Below are positions 1 to 6,754 of a stretch of 42,573 nt of DNA, piece by piece. Under the pieces are notes generated by a model, which had not been told where the DNA came from, did not search any database, and saw nothing but the letters and a program-made list of their open reading frames with translations. The stretch comes from Nitrospira sp. (GTDB lineage Bacteria; Nitrospirota; Nitrospiria; Nitrospirales; Nitrospiraceae), in contig SWDG01000027.1 of the NCBI GenBank assembly GCA_005116965.1, positions 547,797 through 590,369 on the forward strand. The letters run 5' to 3'. The position numbers were made by a program, and so were the translations under genes. Numbering within the stretch: the stretch's first letter is position 1; each line of letters opens with the position of its first letter.

Positions 1-536
1 TCCATCGGCGGCATGCAGATCCGCGCCGGCGCATAGACCATCGAGATCACCGACATGACTTCGCGAAAGACTTGAATTGACCACTCTAACTTATCGATAT
101 TATAGAACTGTTCACTTCGTATAATGCGCTTTGCCTCTTCAGCATTCTGAATCAACTTCGCCATCCGCTGATGGGTCACATCGCAGAGCGCCAGCTGCAA
201 ATCCATCTCATTCGCGTTGAGATCCCGCTTCTTAGAGAGCTTGCGCAATCGGTCGAGCTGCTGCGGCACCCGGCGCAGAACCTTCTTCAAAAAGTCCTCG
301 CTGAAGTACCAGTCCCACATTTCACAGTTGATGTCTTTTTGAATGACCGCATGGCCAGCCTGGCGGAGAACGGCAGTGAGAGAGGGAAGACTTAGATAGG
401 GTTCCGAGGGAAACCAATCGGGCGGGAAGATCAGCATGACCTTCATCTTCCGGCCACTGGTGGCTTCGAGCTGTTGGCGATTCAATAGGATGAGCTCTTT
501 GGACGCTCGCTCACCCTTCGAATACTCTATTTTCAT
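1..536 (-). CDS. B12-binding radical SAM protein, N-terminal part (runs off the left edge)
   Basis: The gene is open from an ATG at 536 to the window edge (about 178 codons visible). After some 27 residues comes MKVMLIFPPDWFPSEPYLSL, then a region with 'LTAVLRQAGH'. This is the usual start of the cobalamin-binding Rossmann domain of B12-dependent radical SAM enzymes (hydrophobic strand, PP turn, then a helix of the type that picks the oldest or closest system). The CxxxCxxC cluster motif would lie beyond the edge and is not seen. An internal ATG at the KVMLIF strand is a possible alternative start, but the residues before it are also present in the truncated copy at 683-721, which favours the longer form. 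Reaction and substrate cannot be told from this part. Confidence 0.75.
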   Translation of the reverse strand, partial: MKIEYSKGERASKELILLNRQQLEATSGRKMKVMLIFPPDWFPSEPYLSLPSLTAVLRQAGHAVIQKDINCEMWDWYFSEDFLKKVLRRVPQQLDRLRKLSKKRDLNANEMDLQLALCDVTHQRMAKLIQNAEEAKRIIRSEQFYNIDKLEWSIQVFREVMSVISMVYAPARICMPPM

Positions 537-553
537 CGAGAACTAGCCCTTCC

Positions 554-721
554 CTAATCCAGGTTGCTCAAAACAGCATCTCGCAAGGCCGCAGGCAAGC
601 CAGCACCGGAGGCGTACCCTCTGGGGTACGTTGAGGATGATGGCGAACCGAGAACGACGCGAGAGGTTGTTTTCAGCATCCTGCTGGAGGCCCGTTCGCC
701 CTTGGAGAATTCGATCTTCAC
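554..721 (-). pseudogene. Truncated second copy of the radical SAM gene start, fused to a hairpin repeat
   Basis: From a GTG at 721 the reading frame gives VKIEFSKGERASS. This is almost the same as the first residues of the intact gene at 536 (MKIEYSKGERASK). After 683 the similarity stops abruptly and the frame runs through a palindromic repeat to a TAG at 554-556. The 56-codon chimera is therefore probably not functional: it is the 5' end of a paralogous gene cut off by, or recombined with, the hairpin element. A GGAAGGA stretch just upstream of the GTG resembles the old ribosome binding site. Confidence 0.55.
566..677. repeat. About 110-bp palindromic intergenic repeat with terminal inverted repeats
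   Basis: The ends are imperfect inverted repeats, GCTCAAAACAGCATCTCGC (566-584) and GCGAGAGGTTGTTTTCAGC (659-677), matching at 16 of 19 positions. The centre holds a perfect hairpin, CGTACCC-TCTG-GGGTACG (613-630). Nested symmetry of this kind suggests a non-autonomous MITE- or REP-like element. No transposase lies inside it. It sits exactly at the break point of the truncated radical SAM copy. Confidence 0.5.
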
Positions 722-1057
722 GCCGGCCTGATCCTTCCCTCAAACTGGCTCAAACTAATAGCAAAGCCAATGAGTTAGGCTTGAGAAAAGATATTGTACG
801 GGGGTACGAGAAAGAGATGCAAGGGTGGGAGGGGCGGATAGGTGCTTTTCTGTGCTCGCTGAGTGCGCACGCAAGAATCCATTGGATTTTAAGACGATTG
901 GTGGTGCTCCCTCAATGCGCGCAGCCTGGAAACCACCTGCCCGCCCCTACAGATAGGAGGAATGGGAAAGAGCTCGGTCAATGCGCTTGGCTATGGCTGC
1001 CAAAGTTGGGCAGTAAGGTGAACCCGACGCCGCAGGCTCACGCTCGACATCTCGCTC

Positions 1058-1072
1058 ATATATCTGATATAT
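1058..1072. promoter_or_regulatory. Perfect AT-rich palindrome upstream of the small RHH-like gene
   Basis: ATATATCTGATATAT is a perfect 15-base palindrome around one central base, followed by another ATATATA run at about 1079-1084. It lies 30 bases before the start of a small DNA-binding-like protein, so it could be that protein's own operator. This is inferred from position and symmetry only. Confidence 0.35.
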
Positions 1073-1102
1073 AGAGCATATATATTCTTTGAGAGGTCGC
1101 AT

Positions 1103-1384
1103 ATGCCCCAAGCCAATGTGCAAGTCCCTGTGTTGATGAGCCCGGCTCAGAAACGCCGTCTGGCCCGCAAGGCCAAAGCCGCGAACCTCACCATGGGGGA
1201 ATTGCTCCGCCAGGGAGGAGAACGATTTTCTCCCGTAGAAGATGACGCCGCCCTAGATCAGTTCGCCAAACAGGTCACGAAGGCCACTCAACGAGCTATC
1301 CAGTCGATCGATCGAACTTTGGCATTGGTCGCACAATCGGAAGCTCGCATCCAAGCCCTGACGAAATCACACAGAGGGCATTGA
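1103..1384 (+). CDS. Small ribbon-helix-helix-like protein
   Basis: A 93-residue basic protein. Its N-terminal third (VQVPVLMSPAQKRRLARKAK, then ANLTMGELLRQ) has the strand-helix-helix pattern of ribbon-helix-helix DNA-binding proteins, as in antitoxins and plasmid mobilisation or partition accessory proteins. The rest is helical and could pack against a partner. The start ATG overlaps a CATATG just after GAGAGG, a plausible ribosome binding site. Its stop overlaps the region of the next gene's start, so the two are almost certainly co-transcribed. Function is not known; antitoxin, autorepressor and relaxosome accessory are all possible. Confidence 0.6.
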   Translation: MPQANVQVPVLMSPAQKRRLARKAKAANLTMGELLRQGGERFSPVEDDAALDQFAKQVTKATQRAIQSIDRTLALVAQSEARIQALTKSHRGH

Positions 1385-1386
1385 TC

Positions 1387-1587
1387 ATGGGCCTCACCGA
1401 ACGAGTCTGGGACGCATTTGCCAGAACGATCCGATTGGCCGACAAAGTCGAACAACTCACCGCCACCGTCGCCAAACAACAGCACCACATCGAAGACCTG
1501 ACCGGTCGTGTCATACGGCTTGAAACTGCGCTCGAACTTGCTCTTGGATCGAAACGACCCAAGAAACTGTCCGGACCATCTTCTTAG
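1387..1587 (+). CDS. Small coiled-coil protein paired with the RHH-like protein
   Basis: A 66-residue protein starting at the ATG two bases after the upstream stop; a TTG at 1381 in the same frame is an alternative that would overlap the upstream gene. The middle (KVEQLTATVAKQQHHIEDL, then VIRLETALELAL) has clear heptads and should form a coiled coil. The tail is basic (GSKRPKK). I do not recognise the family. Tight coupling to the RHH-like gene suggests a two-component complex, perhaps toxin-antitoxin-like or a plasmid or element accessory pair. No toxin fold is evident. Confidence 0.5.
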   Translation: MGLTERVWDAFARTIRLADKVEQLTATVAKQQHHIEDLTGRVIRLETALELALGSKRPKKLSGPSS

Positions 1588-1898
1588 CCGGCACAATTGA
1601 TGACGGTTCCTCTCAGAATCGCCGAAACAACAAATCTCAGGGTGGAAAGACCGGCGGAAAGAACTGACCCGCGCGCGGGAACTCCTCTGCGACGCCATGT
1701 CCGGCGGGAAGAATTATAGCAGCAATCTGGCCTCCCTCGGCTGCTACTTCTTTCACTTTGCTATGGTCGCCAGAGTCAGTCGGTGATAGGCAGGTCACAA
1801 ACATGCACAAAACAAGATCGGACCCCAATTCATTTTCTAGCCTATTTGATTTTCAAGACAGTTGTTGCCCCTAATGTCCCCATCTTGCAGACTTACCT
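1588..1898. other. Intergenic stretch without a supported gene
   Basis: This is the convergent gap between the small RHH/coiled-coil pair and the 3' end of the lanthipeptide-like operon. Short open frames exist on both strands, but none has a convincing ribosome binding site or recognisable family. No clear terminator hairpin was seen. Confidence 0.5.
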
Positions 1899-4289
1899 TC
1901 AGCGCCATCCCTCATTTTCGTACAGGGGCATGCAGGCATGTCGCGGGGACTCCAAGTCCGCTGCCAGGAGGCCGACCCCAATGTCGCCCTTATAGAGACT
2001 GTTGCTCTGGAGTGAACCGGCACGAACACTCAGTGCCGCGCGCTCGGCGAGATCGCGAGCACGATCGACCCAGGCTTCCTCATTGTTGAGCTTGTACAAG
2101 TTCAGCAAGGCATAGGCGCGTCCTGCAAGGCCGCAACACAGGTCGAAGGTTCCAAGCGGCGCCTGATAGGCAGCCCATGCAGCCCCGGTCGCCAACTCTG
2201 CATATTGTTCATTGCCGAAACGTCGGTAAGCGAGCGTCCAAAGGTGAGCGAGTCCGGCGGCCCCATTGCACCAGGTTTCCCACAAGGCGCTTACGTGGGA
2301 ATACGGTCCCACCACAGAAGGCCAGCGTAGGCCAGATCCTATCGGGGTTGCAAGGGCGGCGAGCTCGGCCAGGCGAGCCTCGAGGCCATCAGGAATTGTG
2401 CTGCCGGACGCTTCGCTCCAACAAAGAATGGCGTATAATTTGCCTGCCCAGCCGTGAGCTGCGCCAAGAACCGTTCGCGATAAAGCTTCGCCAATGGGAT
2501 CTGACAAGACAAGCTCACGCCAGATTTCCGAGCACAGGCCATCGCCTAAGGATCGAAGAGATTGCTCCTCAGGTGTAGACGGTTGCACATCGAGAAGAAA
2601 ACAACAGCCGAGCAGACTGCCCGCACGTCCAAACGACACGTCGGAGTCCAACGACGCGATTTGACCGGCATCAACGAATGCGCGAACTGCGCATCGCTGC
2701 GACGTTTCATCGCCACGAGCATGAGAGACCAGGGCTTCGACACAATGAACGCCGCTAGCAGTGTGATAAAGAGACGTAGCGCCAGTGGACGGTGGGGTCA
2801 GCTCGTAGCCCTTCCCCCAGAACGCATCTGGGGAGGAATACTGTACCTCTCGAACCGCTCTATTGGACCACAGATCGGCCAAGGCAAGAAGCTGATCGTC
2901 CTCACGGATACACGCCATCCTCAGCAACGCATATGCAATCCCGGCCGCGCCACTGTGAAACGATGCTGTAGGAGCCTGAAGCGGCGCGTCAAGCAACGGA
3001 CCGCCAATCGCCACTCTCTCAAGGATCTCATCTAGGAGAAGCCCCGCTTGAGTAGGCCGACGCTCGGAACGGTAATTATGCGGCGACTCAGTCGCTCGAT
3101 CTGCCTTGGCAGCGACCTGCAGATTGAGCAGGAACTCGCGAAGATCCGCAAAACGGTCGGCGACATCTTTCGCAAGGGCGCGGCGCAGGGTGATCTCGAT
3201 GTGGGAGAGTCCAGATACACCATGCTCACGAAAGGAAAGGGGAGGGTCCTCGACAACTTGGCGCAGCATCTCCGCTTCTTCCAGCACAAAAGTATGGGTA
3301 TGCGCTCCGACGAGAAGAAAATATAGAAGCGCTGCAAGCGAGTATTGCTCTCCAGCAGTAGATGGCGGCGGGGAAGGTATGGCAGCAAGTCGAGCCCTCG
3401 CGAGCTCCGGCTCCATGTACAGATCGACGACGCCGCGCTGTGTACCGACTCGTTCGTCCGCCTTGGTTGTGAGTATGGAAACGCCGAAGTCAATCAACTT
3501 AACCCGGTTGTTCGCATCGACGATCACATTCCGCGGATGGACATCGCCGTGCACGACTCCCTGACAATGGAGATGCGCATACGCTTCTGCGATCTGCTCG
3601 ACGATGCAAAGGAGACCTACCCGTCCTGCATGGCTCCGACTCCGAGCCTCGGTGGCGGCGATGTGTGCATCCACGCCTCGGCACCACGACAACGCAATGA
3701 ATGGACGCCCATCCTCGTCGCCGTGCCCGAGCAGTCTGGGCGTCACCGAGCCATCGAGGCGATTGAGAATGGAAGCTTCGCGAGCGAGTTGTGTTGTCAG
3801 GCGACGCTCAGCCCCGCGACGTGCGACCTTGAGAGCGACGAGCGTTTGATCTGGCGCCCTCGCTAGGTAGACCTCAGTATCGACGACGACGTCGATTGGC
3901 TCGATGATTAAAAACCCTCCAATCGAATCGCCGCAGCCGTAGTTGCTCTCGATCGGATTTTCAAGTTCCGAGCCGACTGCGACGAGAAGCTCCGCATTGA
4001 GCAAACGCTGTAAGGCAGGGAACGCGTTCTCGAGCGTCTCGCGCGCATCCAGGTTCGCCACAGCACTGTAACGGATTACTGCGTCGACAAGCGTCGCTGG
4101 CGCGCGAAACATTTCGAGGAGCCTTGCGGTTTGTGTATCCACAATCATCGATGGCATCCTTGAGCGCGGGCGCGTCAATACAAAGTCGCCTTCGCGATAT
4201 TCGAACCTATTTGCCGATGAGACGGGCACATCCTCGACTGACGCGAGAATGACATCTGCGGGCAGGACGAATGCTGACTCGATCCACAT
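1899..4289 (-). CDS. Protein kinase-LanC cyclase fusion (class IV-like lanthipeptide synthetase without its lyase domain)
   Basis: A 796-residue protein starting at the ATG at 4289, one base after the upstream stop; a longer open frame reaching back to 4487 only shadows the upstream gene. Residues about 25-110 look like a PqqD-type winged helix, the RiPP leader-binding fold. Residues about 125-390 form a Ser/Thr kinase: VALK Lys154, HGDVHPRN with Asp249 and Asn254, and DFG at 267-269. Residues about 440-796 form a LanC barrel: HSGAAGIAYAL, AHGWAGKLYAIL (His612), ETWCNG (Cys674), CCGLAG (Cys718, Cys719). LanC enzymes add Cys thiols to dehydrated Ser/Thr to make lanthionine rings. The third zinc ligand, normally His in CHG, is Cys, as in the CCG subgroup of LanM enzymes such as ProcM. 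Class IV enzymes (LanL) are lyase-kinase-cyclase fusions; here the lyase seems to be the separate upstream gene. Substrate unknown. Confidence 0.75.
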   Translation of the reverse strand: MWIESAFVLPADVILASVEDVPVSSANRFEYREGDFVLTRPRSRMPSMIVDTQTARLLEMFRAPATLVDAVIRYSAVANLDARETLENAFPALQRLLNAELLVAVGSELENPIESNYGCGDSIGGFLIIEPIDVVVDTEVYLARAPDQTLVALKVARRGAERRLTTQLAREASILNRLDGSVTPRLLGHGDEDGRPFIALSWCRGVDAHIAATEARSRSHAGRVGLLCIVEQIAEAYAHLHCQGVVHGDVHPRNVIVDANNRVKLIDFGVSILTTKADERVGTQRGVVDLYMEPELARARLAAIPSPPPSTAGEQYSLAALLYFLLVGAHTHTFVLEEAEMLRQVVEDPPLSFREHGVSGLSHIEITLRRALAKDVADRFADLREFLLNLQVAAKADRATESPHNYRSERRPTQAGLLLDEILERVAIGGPLLDAPLQAPTASFHSGAAGIAYALLRMACIREDDQLLALADLWSNRAVREVQYSSPDAFWGKGYELTPPSTGATSLYHTASGVHCVEALVSHARGDETSQRCAVRAFVDAGQIASLDSDVSFGRAGSLLGCCFLLDVQPSTPEEQSLRSLGDGLCSEIWRELVLSDPIGEALSRTVLGAAHGWAGKLYAILCWSEASGSTIPDGLEARLAELAALATPIGSGLRWPSVVGPYSHVSALWETWCNGAAGLAHLWTLAYRRFGNEQYAELATGAAWAAYQAPLGTFDLCCGLAGRAYALLNLYKLNNEEAWVDRARDLAERAALSVRAGSLQSNSLYKGDIGVGLLAADLESPRHACMPLYENEGWR

Positions 4290-4290
4290 G

Positions 4291-5445
4291 TCAGTCCACC
4301 GTTTCCTGCTCGCACCAGAGCCCGCTCGTAGGAACCCAGGTCTCCGTATCGATTCCGTCAAGGCGCAGCCTATCCAAGGCGAACTGCCAGCACCCTGAGT
4401 CCGATCGACCCTTCGCGGCGAGCATATATTCGGCAAGCCTGTTCGCGATCCATATACGCCAGCTTCCGTGGACCGGCCCGTCCACAAGTCGTTGCCTGGC
4501 TGGAGGGTCTATTCCCCATGACAACAGCCCATCGCGTGTGATCTCTGCGGTGAAAGGTACGCCATGTGGCGGCATGCCTCGCAAGCGATTTTTTAACTGC
4601 GCTGCCGCGACATGAAGACTTTCCAATCTCGAAAAGTAGGCGACTAGTTTGTCCGGACGGCAGAGCCCATGCAAGTGTCGCCCGACTTTGAATCCCAGCA
4701 CACCCGGCACCCTTGCAAGGGTAGTCGCCGTCGCGAGTAGAGCATCGGGAAGGGCGTTACACGTCGGGCTGATGTAGAGCTTGTACCCCATCGCATTCGA
4801 TTCGATCCTGTTGCCGCGAGGACTCCACATTCTCCAGAAGCGCTGGTCGCGAAGCCGATCTTCGATCCAGCCCTCATCCAGCGCCTTCTGAACCGGTTTA
4901 TCACCACCCAGCCCCAGGAACTCCCCAATCGCTTCCTCACTTGGCAACCGGTTCTGCCATGAGGGCGACAAAGGCTTTCGCCCATAGCAGTACAGCCGCA
5001 TTGCGAGCTCGCCTTGCGACAAGCCTTCCAATGTCTGCGCGTATTGTAGAGCTGCGACGGACAGCCGTCCAATGGTTCCCAGATCGTGATCCGTAAGCTC
5101 AAGCAATCGCTCAATGGCCTCGGGTCCTGAATGGAACGCGCCACTGTGCTCGATTTCAAGCACACCATCAAGTACGAGTCTCGTGACGATGGTGGCTGTC
5201 TTGCCGTCAAGGTGCGTCCGAATGTAGGCAGGAACAGGACCGGGTTTCGCGAGCGTAAGGAGAAGCAGCGCCGTGTCGGTCGACACAGTGCGCCATTGGA
5301 GACCAGAGTCTTTATGAGGGCGAAGGTAACCATATAGGGAGTTGTCTGATTGCGCATCGCCGACAAGCTCGCGCTCGGTGGACGAAAGGTTCTCACCCAG
5401 GACGAGCTCATACGACGGGTTCGCGCGGAAAGTGCCATCAATCAC
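4291..5445 (-). CDS. Putative separate lyase component, HopA1/LanL-lyase-like
   Basis: A 384-residue protein with a GTG start at 5445 preceded by CGAGG. Residues 36-100 (LYGYLRPHKDSG, STDTALLLLTLAK, LVLDGVLEIEH) again resemble a PqqD-like winged helix. Residues about 205-384 contain MGYKLYISP, GVLGFKV, DKLVAYF, GMPPHGVPFTAEI, LLSWGIDPP, SWRIWIANRLAEY and ALDRLRLDGID. That order (a strand with GxKLY, a Lys-containing strand, a GxPFT loop, an SW/SF helix and a final 'GID' helix) resembles HopA1-type proteins and the lyase half of LanKC/LanL, where phosphorylated Ser/Thr is eliminated to a dehydro residue. The resemblance is by eye and catalytic residues are not proven. It is translationally coupled to the kinase-cyclase gene (TGA-C-ATG), which supports a joint complex. 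Alternative: a RiPP accessory protein without lyase activity. Confidence 0.5.
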   Translation of the reverse strand: MIDGTFRANPSYELVLGENLSSTERELVGDAQSDNSLYGYLRPHKDSGLQWRTVSTDTALLLLTLAKPGPVPAYIRTHLDGKTATIVTRLVLDGVLEIEHSGAFHSGPEAIERLLELTDHDLGTIGRLSVAALQYAQTLEGLSQGELAMRLYCYGRKPLSPSWQNRLPSEEAIGEFLGLGGDKPVQKALDEGWIEDRLRDQRFWRMWSPRGNRIESNAMGYKLYISPTCNALPDALLATATTLARVPGVLGFKVGRHLHGLCRPDKLVAYFSRLESLHVAAAQLKNRLRGMPPHGVPFTAEITRDGLLSWGIDPPARQRLVDGPVHGSWRIWIANRLAEYMLAAKGRSDSGCWQFALDRLRLDGIDTETWVPTSGLWCEQETVD

Positions 5446-5500
5446 GCGTGCACCTCGAACTCTGTCGTAGGATGCGACAGGCGCCCCCGCTGTGGCTCAT
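5438..5500 (-). CDS. Possible 20-residue Ser/Cys/Thr-rich peptide
   Basis: A tiny frame, MSHSGGACRILRQSSRCTRD, lies between the 113-aa gene and the lyase-like gene and overlaps the latter's start. It has two Cys, four Ser and one Thr, the composition needed for lanthionine rings. It has no room for a leader, and the AAGG before it is only three bases from the ATG. Most likely chance; recorded only because the operon needs a substrate. Confidence 0.12.
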   Translation of the reverse strand: MSHSGGACRILRQSSRCTRD

Positions 5501-5532
5501 TGACCTTGTATCCAGGTATAAAGTGCTCTATT

Positions 5533-5874
5533 TCACTTCGAGCTCGCTAGTTTTTTTTCAACCGCCGCTTGCGCAACGGCGATCACTGCGAGCTGCTCCT
5601 CCAGTTGCTTCCGAAGTATCGGTAGAATCCTGACATCTACGACCTTACGAAAATCAAGCGGCTCAGTGTTTGCGCACATGATGTCTTCGATTCGCTCCGA
5701 TCGACCGGTGCACCGGTCGGTGACGGGTGAACAATTGCCGCAACCATTGGCATCGGCGAACCGCTCTCTCAAATATTCGCGCGCAAGCACTTCCGCGTCA
5801 TGCGCCGCAGCCTCTATGACAGTCACCTGCCCACATGGCAGTTGAACCCTCAATGCACGAGCTTCAAAAGGCAT
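5533..5874 (-). CDS. Cys-containing 113-aa protein, candidate substrate or partner of the lanthipeptide-like enzymes
   Basis: The start at 5874 is set by a very strong AAGGAGG six bases upstream. The protein has an N-terminal part rich in beta strands (ALRVQLPCGQVTVIE), then a short region with four Cys (45, 48, 55, 67) among Ser49, Thr52, Thr56, Ser59 and Thr70. It ends in a long amphipathic helix (LPILRKQLEEQLAVIAVAQ). It is the first gene of the operon, 87 bases before the lyase-like gene. The Cys/Ser/Thr block could be an internal core peptide for ring formation. Alternatively the CGNC...C...C pattern could bind a metal and the protein could be a chaperone or scaffold. RiPP cores are usually at the C-terminus, which argues for caution. 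I do not recognise the family. Confidence 0.55.
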   Translation of the reverse strand: MPFEARALRVQLPCGQVTVIEAAAHDAEVLAREYLRERFADANGCGNCSPVTDRCTGRSERIEDIMCANTEPLDFRKVVDVRILPILRKQLEEQLAVIAVAQAAVEKKLASSK

Positions 5875-6054
5875 ATTAGCCTCCTTATGGTTATTATTCA
5901 GCAAACAGCACAATCAATAGTTCAAGAATCCCGACTTACCTAGTGCTACGTATAATGCATTGGCACAATAGGCTGCTGGCTTGGGAAGGTCAACAAAAAT
6001 CTGGTGGGCCTAAAGTCCTCTTCCGTGGACTCAAAATAGTTGATCCGGATGAAG

Positions 6055-6078
6055 AAAAGGGGTCGGGAGTCTTTATAT
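6055..6078 (+). repeat. REP-like repeat, copy 1 (GGGTCGGGAGTCTTT type)
   Basis: The sequence contains GGGGTCGGGAGTCTTTAT. The same core appears at 7907-7930, 11547-11570 and 12667-12686, always between genes and mostly close to transposase fragments. It fits a short intergenic sequence left by REP-associated (Y1/RAYT) transposases. Confidence 0.5.
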
Positions 6079-6128
6079 GAATGTACCGCAGCAAGCTGAG
6101 TATCGCGGAGTGATGTTGCCGTGCTCTC

Positions 6129-6515
6129 TTACCTTCCCTGAGACAGGTGCATGACAGCGGTTTCTGCGTGTTTTGTGGCTACGTCAGCATGGCCCGCTTT
6201 CCCATGCTCAATGGCTGCTTTCAGATGTGCGATCCCTTCGTCCACATGCGGGCGATCCTTGCCACCATTCAGAGCATGTTGCAGCGCGGCTTCCGCATGT
6301 GCCACGAGTTCCGCTATGTGACCCTGTTTGCTATGGTCCACCGCTTCTGTCGCGTGATCGAGGGCGTCCGTGCGGTTCTGCGCTTCTTGACGCAGAACGT
6401 CACGCCGCGCCCCGCCCCCTCCTCCGAATACCGGTTGCATAGGCAACACGATGGTGGCGACTACGGCTAGGACTCCGGCCAGCGTGACAGCTCGTTGCGT
6501 CGTAGATCGTCTCAT
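6129..6515 (-). CDS. SmbP-like small periplasmic metal-binding protein
   Basis: A 128-residue protein from ATG 6515, chosen because GGGAG lies eight bases upstream and the signal peptide then begins at once (MRRSTTQRAVTLAGVLAVVA). The mature part is built from repeated helices with regularly spaced His and Glu: LDHATEAVDHSKQGH, ELVAHAEAALQHAL, HLKAAIEHGKAGHADV, KHAETAVMHLSQG. This is the pattern of SmbP, the small copper-binding periplasmic protein first described in the ammonia oxidiser Nitrosomonas europaea. Likely role: buffering copper or other metal ions in the periplasm. A paralogue is encoded divergently at 6755. Its glycine run (GGGGG) follows the signal peptide. Confidence 0.8.
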   Translation of the reverse strand: MRRSTTQRAVTLAGVLAVVATIVLPMQPVFGGGGGARRDVLRQEAQNRTDALDHATEAVDHSKQGHIAELVAHAEAALQHALNGGKDRPHVDEGIAHLKAAIEHGKAGHADVATKHAETAVMHLSQGR

Positions 6516-6668
6516 CGGCATTCTCCCTTCCCAAGAGAAGTGAAAAGACCTGCATTGACCACCAGAAAGCACCTTTCGTCTTTCGGGTGTATACATTTTA
6601 CTATCTCCCTCCTTCCAGTTTATACAGTTCCTGTAGGTTCACCCACCAGGGAGTGAGGCATAACATTC

Positions 6669-6696
6669 TTGACAGCTTGCGAAAACGCTGTGTAGA
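6669..6696 (+). promoter_or_regulatory. Sigma70-type promoter candidate for the rightward SmbP-like gene
   Basis: A perfect -35 TTGACA (6669-6674) is followed after 16 bases by TGTAGA (6691-6696), placing transcription start about 50 bases before the ATG at 6755. It lies in the divergent gap between the two SmbP-like genes. Confidence 0.5.
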
Positions 6697-6754
6697 GTTT
6701 GATTTGTCTACAGTCTTTTTAGGCCGTGCATTCTAACCATGTCGGGGGAACAAT

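Noticed and set aside
631-1074. 147-codon open frame on the + strand
   Set aside because: It runs through the hairpin repeat and the truncated radical SAM copy, has no ribosome binding site and no recognisable sequence.
1637-1828. 63-codon minus-strand frame downstream of the lanthipeptide-like operon, considered as a precursor peptide
   Set aside because: It has few Cys and Ser near its end, no ribosome binding site and no leader-like region.
3048-3866. Overlapping + strand frames inside the kinase-LanC gene
   Set aside because: High-GC antisense shadows; the minus-strand frame has clear kinase and LanC motifs throughout.
4290-4487. N-terminal 66-codon extension of the kinase-LanC gene
   Set aside because: This stretch is the coding end of the upstream lyase-like gene in another frame. 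ATG 4289 next to that gene's stop is the natural coupled start.
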